Positions 6,820 through 12,612 of a stretch of DNA of 12,612 nucleotides are shown in pieces. The stretch's first letter is position 1. Each line of letters opens with the position of its first letter. The position numbers and the translations under genes were made by a program. The DNA lies in contig CAJWET010000034.1 in NCBI GenBank assembly GCA_913031515.1, positions 1 to 12,612 of the forward strand, written 5' to 3'. The notes beneath the pieces were generated by a model. The model worked only from the letters and a program-made list of their open reading frames with translations, was not told where the DNA came from and searched no databases. Origin of the DNA: an uncultured Acidimicrobiaceae bacterium. GTDB lineage: Bacteria; Actinomycetota; Acidimicrobiia; Acidimicrobiales; UBA8592.

Positions 6820-7587
6820 CTAGTCATTAGATATTTCTACTGAATCGCCAACTGTCATAATTCCCGACTTGGTGGGTGATAAACTCAGGCCCGCTTCGCG
6901 TTGATGATTTTTGCTGAGGTATTTCAAAGTTTTCCGAGAAGCAGGATATTCACCGACTGGCCGGGTAATCACGATGCAGCGATCAGTCCGTTTTTTCACA
7001 GCTACGGTGACGCCTCCAAGCAGGAGCTCTTTCCCCACCCACTCATCTTCCATGAATGCTTCCGATGTAGAGACAACAATGTTTGGCCTGAACCTTCGCA
7101 CATCGCCGGCACCGTCTCCAACTCGGGAATCGAGCATGGTAAGGGTGCCCGAACCTATCAAGTGAAGACTTGAACTTGAGTCATAGAACCAGCCCGGTGA
7201 GGTGGAGAATTCAAAAATTTCCGGCTGTTCGGGTACCTCATCGAGTCCTTCATCCCATTCGATTTCAATCGTTGCTTGTTCTCCAGATTTGGGTGAAGCT
7301 ATCTGTACTTCACGGTCGAGCCAAGTTGAAAGCTCAGCATTGATTTGGGGGTCGCTGTTATGAAATTCTTTGTTGCCAAATGAGAGAACACAGCCACCAT
7401 TTACCAGTTTGGCTGACCCTTCGAGGAGCTTCGGTACCCGCTTTGCAGACAATAGCCGCCCAGTCTCGCTGTCCAATACTCCCCATGCTCGGTCACCTGG
7501 GATCACATCCGTAACTTCAGCGGATTCGATCTGTTCCCCTTGTAAGGATTTAACCGGATAGCGCCAGAGCTGCTCGATAGTAGTCAT
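6820..7587 (-). CDS. MOSC domain-containing protein (YcbX/mARC-like)
   Basis: This 255-residue protein has an N-terminal MOSC beta-barrel signature (RYPVKSLQG, residues 8-16) and a C-terminal MOSC domain. Key elements are GDRAWGVLD, RFRPN at 165-169 and the conserved Cys204 in TDRCIVITRP, the residue that binds molybdenum cofactor in this family. MOSC proteins transfer sulfur to, or carry, Moco; mARC and YcbX reduce N-hydroxylated compounds. The local length and domain order fit YcbX-like proteins without a ferredoxin tail. The ATG at 7587 overlaps the preceding SDR stop by one base (TAATG). A TTG at 7593 is a less likely start. It is the last gene of the minus-strand block and no terminator was seen after it. 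Confidence 0.92.
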   Translation of the reverse strand: MTTIEQLWRYPVKSLQGEQIESAEVTDVIPGDRAWGVLDSETGRLLSAKRVPKLLEGSAKLVNGGCVLSFGNKEFHNSDPQINAELSTWLDREVQIASPKSGEQATIEIEWDEGLDEVPEQPEIFEFSTSPGWFYDSSSSLHLIGSGTLTMLDSRVGDGAGDVRRFRPNIVVSTSEAFMEDEWVGKELLLGGVTVAVKKRTDRCIVITRPVGEYPASRKTLKYLSKNHQREAGLSLSPTKSGIMTVGDSVEISND

Positions 7588-8300
7588 TACCAAGGATGGT
7601 CCGTGCCGTCCCAGCGGATAAACCGCCCTGAGTCTTCAATGGTAAGCGATAGTAAGGAATCGACGATTGCTCCTGCAGAATCAGCGACTTCCATTTCGGC
7701 CGCATCTGTTCCCATGTCTGTCTTGACCCAGCCGGGATGCAGGGCAACAAATGCCACTTCTTTGTTGGTTGACGCTGACATGACCGTAACCATGTTTAAT
7801 GCGGCTTTGGAAACGTTGTAGGCGACATCGAAGGGCATCGCAGCGCCGATAATCATGGATCCGAGTTGGGAGGACGTATTAAGTACGATCGGGTTGTCAC
7901 CGGCTTCGAGAAGGGCTATGGCACTTCTCGTCACCATCATGGGGCCGAGGGCATTGATCCTTGTCTCTTCAAGAACTACAGCCGGATCGACCTGCCACGG
8001 GTTGCATTGTCTTCGATCAGCGCCCAAATCATTGCTTGTAATACCTGCGTTATTGACGAGGATGTCCAGTGCTTCTGTAGTTTCTGCTAGTTCCTTTCCG
8101 AAAGCGTCTATTGAATCTTGATCGCTTATATCGAGTTGTAGGATTCCTGTAGGACCTGCTTCACGAAGGTCGGTCGCTCCATCAGGGTTTCGAACCGCTC
8201 CGTATACCATGTGGCCTTTGCCTATAAGTATTCTTGCCATTTCTAGTCCGATACCACGACTAGCACCTGTGATAACTATCCGTTTTTTGTCCATGCCCAT
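7587..8300 (-). CDS. Short-chain dehydrogenase, sniffer-like carbonyl reductase type
   Basis: This SDR of about 237 residues has TGASRGIG at 11-18, NNAG at 83-86, TSS at 142-144 and the catalytic pair Tyr161/Lys165 in YNVSK. It then has the HPGWVKTDMG stretch typical of the sniffer-like carbonyl reductase group. The tail SGRFIRWDGTDHPW is also characteristic, replacing the VDGG end of FabG-type enzymes. It probably reduces an aldehyde or ketone with NADPH; Arg37 in AVRNP after strand 2 supports NADP. The start is uncertain between ATG 8300 and ATG 8294 (TTG 8312 is also in frame). No ribosome-binding site is well placed, and the family usually begins a few residues before the first strand. 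Its stop overlaps the MOSC start. Confidence 0.93.
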   Translation of the reverse strand: MGMDKKRIVITGASRGIGLEMARILIGKGHMVYGAVRNPDGATDLREAGPTGILQLDISDQDSIDAFGKELAETTEALDILVNNAGITSNDLGADRRQCNPWQVDPAVVLEETRINALGPMMVTRSAIALLEAGDNPIVLNTSSQLGSMIIGAAMPFDVAYNVSKAALNMVTVMSASTNKEVAFVALHPGWVKTDMGTDAAEMEVADSAGAIVDSLLSLTIEDSGRFIRWDGTDHPW

Positions 8301-8321
8301 ACGATATAACAAACCTGAGGT

Positions 8322-8348
8322 AAGGAAGAATCAGAACCTGATTTCCTT
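8322..8348. repeat. Intergenic hairpin between MFS exporter and SDR
   Basis: AAGGA-AG-AATCAG, a three-base loop and CTGATT-TCCTT form an 11-pair stem with a two-base bulge. It lies in the gap between the MFS gene (stop at 8386) and the next SDR. No U-run follows on the minus strand, so it is not a standard intrinsic terminator. It may stabilise or partly attenuate the mRNA. Confidence 0.4.
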
Positions 8349-8385
8349 CGATGGCCTAGTCTGCAAAAGGAATGTCATGAACGTT

Positions 8386-9804
8386 CTAGCCGTTCGGGAT
8401 TTTGACTTGTTTTGGATAAAACAAGACGGTGACCAGAGCTCCGAGAAAGTACGCAGCGGCTCCGAGGATCCACACCCAGAGGTATGCGTCAGCAAAGTCC
8501 TCACCAACTCTGTTACCAACGACAGCGGCAGCTAACACGGCCCCAAGTGCTGACCCGAGCCTCCTCCCCGTATAGGAACCAGATGTGGCGCTAGCGAGTA
8601 TCCCATCGTCAATCCCTAGAAGGGTCGCGATGGTGGTCGTGTTTCCGATGGCCATTGCCCCTAGCCCGAACGCTAGTAGTCCAATAGCCAGATAGGTATA
8701 CCCGCTATCGATTAGCCAGAACCCCATAATGATGCAAGCAGTGCCGCTCCATACCCCACCAAAGACAATCATTGAACGTGGACCCCGCTTGTCTACTATT
8801 TGTCCTGCTATAGCAGAAGTCAGCAAAGGGACGATATTGAGGGGAACCAGAGCGAATCCTATGCGGAGCGGCGCCCACTCCCAGACTTCCTTCATGTAGA
8901 GAGGTAAGCCAAAATATATTGAGAAGAATCCTATTTGGCAGAATACCGACCCCAAACAACCAATATTGAATGAACGGCTGGTAAAAATTTCCGGATTTAA
9001 GATTGGGTGCGGGTGCGTAGTGTTTCGGTGGACAAATGCCGGAGCAGAGAAAATGAAAAGGGCGAGGCATATCAGTGTTGGAGGAGCACTCCAACCCCAG
9101 TCTTGGCCTTGTACCAATACGAGAGTAAAGCTGGAAACCGTCACGGTCGCCAGCAAAGCCGATAGGAAGTCAATTGGGGTTGGGTCTCGTTCCTCCATGT
9201 CCTTACCTAAAACAAACCATCCGACAACAAGGACCGCCAACGCGCAGATACCAGTGAAATAGAATACGGCTCGCCAATTGAAAACCTCAACAAGCCCAGC
9301 ACCCACTGGGCTTGCACAGAGCCCAGCGACTGAAGCAATAGTGCCCCACACGCCAAATGCGAACGCCCGGCGAGAATGGGGGAATTCCACTAAGGAAATC
9401 GCCAAAGCCGTAGGTGACAGCAATGCGATACCCATACCTTGTAGAGACCGCAGCACGATTAATGCCCACACGTTCGAGAATGACCCCCCGAGAATAGCTG
9501 CCACCCCGTATAGAAGTAACCCGCTAAGGAAAACTCTACGCCGACCGAATTTATCGCCTGCTCTTCCGGCTACGAGTAGAGAAGAAACCATGACAATAAA
9601 AAAAGCTGAGATTATCCATGAGAGAGTTGTGCGTGAAGCCTGGTCGCTAAAACGATCCTCAATAAAGGGGAAGGCGACAAACATAGCGCCGCTATCGAGA
9701 AGGAGTAGAACCATGGATGCCGAGCAGACAAACAGGATAATCCAAGCTCTTCTTGCTATGGGTTCGGATTCCTTTGGATGACTTGGTTCGTTGAAATTGT
9801 TCAA
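8386..9804 (-). CDS. MFS transporter, DHA2 (EmrB/QacA-like) drug:proton antiporter type
   Basis: This 472-residue membrane protein has about 14 predicted hydrophobic helices, the number typical of DHA2 exporters. The first starts at AWIILFVCSASMVLLLL (about 20-36). The loop 2-3 motif A appears as GRAGDKFGRRRVF, and LRSLQGMG and a motif C-like SPVGAGLVEVFNWR follow. These proteins export hydrophobic or toxic compounds with proton influx. The conserved Asp of helix 1 (LLDSGAMFVAFPFI) is present. The start is TTG 9804; the frame is closed by a TGA just upstream and the next ATG falls inside helix 1, so TTG is the only sensible choice. It starts 2 bases after the SDR stop and lacks a strong ribosome-binding site, which suggests coupled translation. 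The substrate is unknown and may be a product of the neighbouring reductases. Confidence 0.93.
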   Translation of the reverse strand: MNNFNEPSHPKESEPIARRAWIILFVCSASMVLLLLDSGAMFVAFPFIEDRFSDQASRTTLSWIISAFFIVMVSSLLVAGRAGDKFGRRRVFLSGLLLYGVAAILGGSFSNVWALIVLRSLQGMGIALLSPTALAISLVEFPHSRRAFAFGVWGTIASVAGLCASPVGAGLVEVFNWRAVFYFTGICALAVLVVGWFVLGKDMEERDPTPIDFLSALLATVTVSSFTLVLVQGQDWGWSAPPTLICLALFIFSAPAFVHRNTTHPHPILNPEIFTSRSFNIGCLGSVFCQIGFFSIYFGLPLYMKEVWEWAPLRIGFALVPLNIVPLLTSAIAGQIVDKRGPRSMIVFGGVWSGTACIIMGFWLIDSGYTYLAIGLLAFGLGAMAIGNTTTIATLLGIDDGILASATSGSYTGRRLGSALGAVLAAAVVGNRVGEDFADAYLWVWILGAAAYFLGALVTVLFYPKQVKIPNG

Positions 9805-9806
9805 AT

Positions 9807-10718
9807 CTACTCAGGTAGGGGGTAGTGAACCCCTGGGACACCCGCCTCGAGAGCTTGGTACCAATCTGGTCGAGGTTGGACCGGTTCGTAAGGTGATGAC
9901 ACCATGGGTGCTTCAACGTTCCATTCGTGGTGAATTGGAGGAATCTGGAAAGTCCCATTGGATGCGTTTGTTCCACCATCAACGAGCAGGTCGACTCCGG
10001 TTATGTAACTAGCTAGGTCTGAAGCGAGGAACATCACGGCGTTTGTTACTTCGTGGGATTCTCCTACCCGGCGCATTGGGGTTCGGCTCGCTATCCACTT
10101 ATCGATTCCCATTGCTTCCAAAGCTATTCTTGTCATTTCAGTAACGATGAAGCCTGGTGAGACTGAATTCACTCGTACGCCTCTATCAGCCCATTCACTT
10201 CCGAGTTGGAGGGTCATGTTCCTCAGGCCGCCTTTTGCTGCACTGTACGCTATGACACCGTTCTCACTCCCGCCGTTTCCAAGTATTGAACCGATATTGA
10301 CAATAGAGCCAGAGCTATTTTCTAACATGTGCCTCCCGCATTCACGTGCATAATAGAAGGCTCCAACGAGGTCAACGGAAATAATCTGGTTGAATGTTTC
10401 GCTGTCGAAGTGCTCGGGGGCGAGACCGCGCATGTCAGCTATCCCTGCGTTGTTGATCAAGACATCAAGTTTCCCGTGGGCGTCAATGCCTGCAGTGACC
10501 ACAGCCCTAACGTCGTCTTCTATTGACACATCGCCGGTTACTGCTGTGACTTCCCTTCCTTTCGTTCTACAACTATCTGCTACGTTTTGAAGCAAATCTT
10601 CACTTCGTGCTGTGAGAACAAGGTCAGCGCCAGCGTCGGCGAAAGCATAAGCGAACTGTTCCCCGAGGCCATAGCTCGCTCCAGTGATTAATACTGTTTT
10701 CTCATTGAAATCAAACAT
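9807..10718 (-). CDS. Short-chain dehydrogenase (FabG-like) with C-terminal extension
   Basis: This 303-residue SDR has TGASYGLG at 12-19, Arg38 after strand 2 (NADP preference), Asp63 in GDVS and NNAG at 89-92. Ser144 lies in NIGSI, Tyr158 and Lys162 in YSAAK, then SPGFIVTEM and a VDGG end near residue 248. Ordinary FabG-like enzymes stop about there. This one continues for roughly 50 residues rich in Pro, Trp and Tyr (IPPIHHEWN, RPDWYQAL, HYPLPE), a tail seen in some SDR subgroups and possibly a substrate-pocket lid or oligomer contact. The ATG at 10718 has AGGAG five bases upstream, so the start is firm. It lies 55 bases after the DUF6285-like gene and directly before the MFS gene. Confidence 0.94.
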   Translation of the reverse strand: MFDFNEKTVLITGASYGLGEQFAYAFADAGADLVLTARSEDLLQNVADSCRTKGREVTAVTGDVSIEDDVRAVVTAGIDAHGKLDVLINNAGIADMRGLAPEHFDSETFNQIISVDLVGAFYYARECGRHMLENSSGSIVNIGSILGNGGSENGVIAYSAAKGGLRNMTLQLGSEWADRGVRVNSVSPGFIVTEMTRIALEAMGIDKWIASRTPMRRVGESHEVTNAVMFLASDLASYITGVDLLVDGGTNASNGTFQIPPIHHEWNVEAPMVSSPYEPVQPRPDWYQALEAGVPGVHYPLPE

Positions 10719-10773
10719 TCAAACTCCTATCTTGTGTTCCCATTGGCGGAATATCCTTGGTTCTTATAATGAC

Positions 10774-11184
10774 TTACCCTCTTCCCACCAAGTCAAGTTG
10801 GCCGAGGATTTCCTGTTCTTTCTCTATACGCAGAGAAAGTAGATTTTTCAACTTAGCTATCGTAGCTGCATCTTCATTAGCGAAAGCCTCGTCAATAGCA
10901 TCACCTAACGCCCCAGAAGCTTCCGAATATTCTGCCGCTACATCAGCAAGCACAAGGCTGGTAATTTCCTGAGGTTCTCTCCCAATTGCCTCGTTCATTG
11001 CTTGGATTTCTTCCACCATCCAAGCTATTTCATTTGCGCTTCTCCGGCTCAATCTTCGAAGCAACTGGTCAATCTGACCTAGGAGAACCTTTGCTTGTGC
11101 ATCATTTACAGCTGGAAGAACAAAAGAATTCAGGTCATCTGCTATCGCAAGAAGAATTTTGTCCGTAGTTGGTTGTGTCAACAC
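10774..11184 (-). CDS. Small helical protein, DUF6285-like
   Basis: This 136-residue protein is mostly alpha-helical by composition, rich in Ala, Leu, Glu and Asp, with no membrane segment or signal. The N-terminal pattern PTTDKILLAIADDLNSFVLP resembles DUF6285 proteins, which are commonly encoded next to aminoglycoside-phosphotransferase-like kinases. That assignment is from memory of the family pattern and is tentative. The start is GTG 11184, with GGTGAGGT six bases upstream inside the kinase gene. The start overlaps the kinase stop by 7 bases (GTGTTGA), so the two are translationally coupled and the products may act together. TTG 11181 is a possible second start. No catalytic residues can be recognised. 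Confidence 0.78.
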   Translation of the reverse strand: MLTQPTTDKILLAIADDLNSFVLPAVNDAQAKVLLGQIDQLLRRLSRRSANEIAWMVEEIQAMNEAIGREPQEITSLVLADVAAEYSEASGALGDAIDEAFANEDAATIAKLKNLLSLRIEKEQEILGQLDLVGRG

Positions 11185-12248
11185 TGTTTTACCTCACCAT
11201 CTAGCGCTGCCTCTAAGGCTTCGGCCGCAGTTATCCAAGCAGCTTGACCAAAAAGTAAATTATCTAAATTGAATGCAATACCTGTTGATGATGTTTCGCC
11301 TCTGGCCATAGACGACCCACTATTTGATATTTGGCTGACAACTCCAATAACTCCGAGGATAAGAAAATAGGTTAAAACCACTGGATTTACCTGCTCTTCC
11401 GTAAATCCAGTGACTTCCCTATATCGGCTTAGAAATACTTCAGGGTTTTCATCAATTAAATCCGGTGGAGCTGCCTGTGCATATGCCTTGAAATACCCCA
11501 GATCTTCTCTTGGGTCACCGATAGTTGCGAGTTCAAAGTCAATTACGACAAGGTCGCCTTCCTCATCGACCATCATATTTGCGGTAGAAAAATCATGGTG
11601 CACAAGTGAAATGGGGACCGGCGGTGGTCTATTTGCATCCAACCATGCCGCTACGTACCGAAAGATAGGTAAGTGTTCAACATGGTTGACTGCTGTTTGT
11701 TTCCACATCATGATCTGATCGGTTATTGGATCCCCAGAAACAGGTCTTTCAAGAATCTCTGGTAATGCATTAACAGGAATGGTGTGCATCGCCCCGGCTA
11801 CTTCCGCAAGCTTCGGTGGAAGAGAAGCGGCACTATTTTTCTCAATCCATGGCAACGTAGATTCAGCTTCAGTGAAGTCCAGAACTAGCGCCGGTGTGCC
11901 GATGAAATCCCCTTCTGCATCAAGGAATCGCGCCGCTGGGGTATTCAGGTACGGCGAAACAGCCTGGATTACGGCAAATTCCTGTGACCGGTCAGTTTCA
12001 ATAAGAGCAGTTCCTTTCGGAGGGTCACCTCTCAGGACGTAGGTACCCGACTCTCTAGTCCCCGCGATGGTAAATGAAGCTTCGAAACGTGCCATAAGTC
12101 GCGAGTAGCCTCCAGTCATAGCCTGGTATCCGCCTACCGTGATGTCTGAAGCACCGTTCGCCTCAAGCAACGTAGTAATTTTTTCTGGCATTCCCTCAGG
12201 GTCTTGCATAGAGTGCACGCTAGTTGAATCTTTGTTTATTCGCCTCAT
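11178..12248 (-). CDS. Aminoglycoside phosphotransferase-family kinase (ACAD10/11-like)
   Basis: This protein of up to 356 residues has the APH/choline-kinase fold. The Brenner motif is HHDFSTAN (His217, Asp219, Asn224), followed by the metal-binding DFE (Asp237, Glu239) and GDPREDLGY. The N-lobe includes GGYSRLM and YVLRGDPP. It belongs to the branch related to ACAD10/11 phosphotransferase domains, which phosphorylate hydroxylated acyl-CoA or other small metabolites, so antibiotic resistance should not be assumed. The downstream SDRs fit hydroxy/keto acid or lipid metabolism. The start is uncertain: ATG 12248, ATG 12209 and ATG 12191 are in frame, and no clear ribosome-binding site precedes the first. 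The 3' end overlaps the DUF6285-like gene. It is divergent from the ThuA-like gene, with only 17 bases between the start codons. Confidence 0.92.
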   Translation of the reverse strand: MRRINKDSTSVHSMQDPEGMPEKITTLLEANGASDITVGGYQAMTGGYSRLMARFEASFTIAGTRESGTYVLRGDPPKGTALIETDRSQEFAVIQAVSPYLNTPAARFLDAEGDFIGTPALVLDFTEAESTLPWIEKNSAASLPPKLAEVAGAMHTIPVNALPEILERPVSGDPITDQIMMWKQTAVNHVEHLPIFRYVAAWLDANRPPPVPISLVHHDFSTANMMVDEEGDLVVIDFELATIGDPREDLGYFKAYAQAAPPDLIDENPEVFLSRYREVTGFTEEQVNPVVLTYFLILGVIGVVSQISNSGSSMARGETSSTGIAFNLDNLLFGQAAWITAAEALEAALDGEVKQC

Positions 12249-12266
12249 TATGTTATGTTTCTCAAA
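12232..12266 (+). promoter_or_regulatory. Candidate promoter for a leaderless ThuA-like transcript
   Basis: TTGTTT at 12232-12237 and TATGTT at 12254-12259, 16 bases apart, resemble -35 and -10 boxes. The predicted transcription start, about seven bases after the -10 box, falls on the A of the ATG at 12266. No ribosome-binding site precedes that ATG, which agrees with leaderless translation, common in actinobacteria. Confidence 0.35.
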
Positions 12267-12612
12267 TGACCAGAGTGCTCTTAATGACGAAAGGTCACCC
12301 TTTTCACAAAGATAAGTTTTTCCGAATATTTGATGACCTCGTAGCGGATGAGCAGAGTTGCGTTAGTGAATACACCCATGTTGAACAACCTGCCGCTCAA
12401 CACTTTTTCGACCCTGATGCAGGTAAAGACTGGGACGTTTTCGTCATGTACGACATGCCAGGAATAGAGTTCACTCGGGTTTCATCTACAAACCATGATG
12501 ACTCACCGGTGCTATTTCATGAACCGCCCGAATGGTATAAGAGCGCAAGTCGGGCTCTACTTGAACAGGGGAAAGGGATGGTATTCCTCCACCACGCAAT
12601 CGCCGGGTGGCC
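12266..12612 (+). CDS. ThuA-like domain protein (3' end cut off by window)
   Basis: The first 115 residues of a ThuA-like (type 1 glutamine amidotransferase-like fold) protein run off the right edge. The start TRVLLMTKGHPFHKD matches the family's first strand and His-containing loop. WDVFVMYDMPG is the second core strand. The stretch GKGMVFLHHAIAGW is the typical ThuA signature, with the paired His after strand 4. ThuA proteins occur in sugar-utilisation clusters, and many are uncharacterised. The catalytic Cys of true amidotransferases is normally absent. The ATG at 12266 has no Shine-Dalgarno; ATG 12284 is an in-frame alternative but would remove the first strand. It is divergent from the kinase gene. 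Confidence 0.88.
   Translation, partial: MTRVLLMTKGHPFHKDKFFRIFDDLVADEQSCVSEYTHVEQPAAQHFFDPDAGKDWDVFVMYDMPGIEFTRVSSTNHDDSPVLFHEPPEWYKSASRALLEQGKGMVFLHHAIAGW

Noticed and set aside
6814..6823. CTAGAACTAG palindrome between convergent stop codons as a terminator
   Set aside because: Its arms are only four bases and arise from the two facing TAG stops. There is no GC-rich stem or U-run.
11178..12248. Aminoglycoside resistance gene
   Set aside because: The kinase motifs are shared by many metabolite kinases. The sequence resembles the ACAD10/11-like branch and the neighbours are metabolic genes.

Overview
The window looks like a gene-dense piece of an actinobacterial chromosome of moderate G+C. 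It could well be an environmental or marine lineage, but that is inference. The best clue is a relative of the mycothiol-dependent nitroreductase Rv2466c, because mycothiol is an actinobacterial thiol. Other clues are the many GTG and TTG starts, and short-chain dehydrogenases (SDRs) beside a phosphotransferase/DUF6285-like gene pair. No rRNA, tRNA, CRISPR array, insertion sequence or phage gene was seen. No stretch over 300 bases lacks a gene. The genes at both edges are cut off.

Layout. (1) 1-529, minus: start of an HSL-family alpha/beta hydrolase. (2) 588-2165, plus: a predicted exported lipoprotein with a c-type haem motif and a PHM-like two-copper monooxygenase region. (3) 2171-5884, minus: histidine phosphatase, zinc alcohol dehydrogenase, Rv2466c-like thioredoxin-fold protein, metallo-beta-lactamase-fold hydrolase and SnoaL-like protein, mostly with overlaps or gaps of a few bases. 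(4) 5993-6817, plus: an SDR, divergent from block 3 and converging on block 4. (5) 6820-12248, minus: phosphotransferase, DUF6285-like protein, SDR, MFS exporter, second SDR and MOSC protein. (6) 12266-12612, plus: start of a ThuA-like protein.

The most important observation is in block 3. Conventional reading gives the Rv2466c-like protein a 175-codon frame starting at a TTG, without its active site. Reading upstream in the same frame restores the missing N-terminus, including the CPWC redox motif, but the first Cys of that motif is a TGA codon. A hairpin with a small AGGUG loop lies 21 nt after the TGA, where a bacterial SECIS element should be. The gene is therefore a strong candidate for a selenocysteine (U-P-W-C) form of a mycothiol-linked oxidoreductase. 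It would be cotranscribed with an alcohol dehydrogenase and an MBL-fold hydrolase, an arrangement that suggests thiol-adduct or aldehyde metabolism. Its start codon is not resolved.
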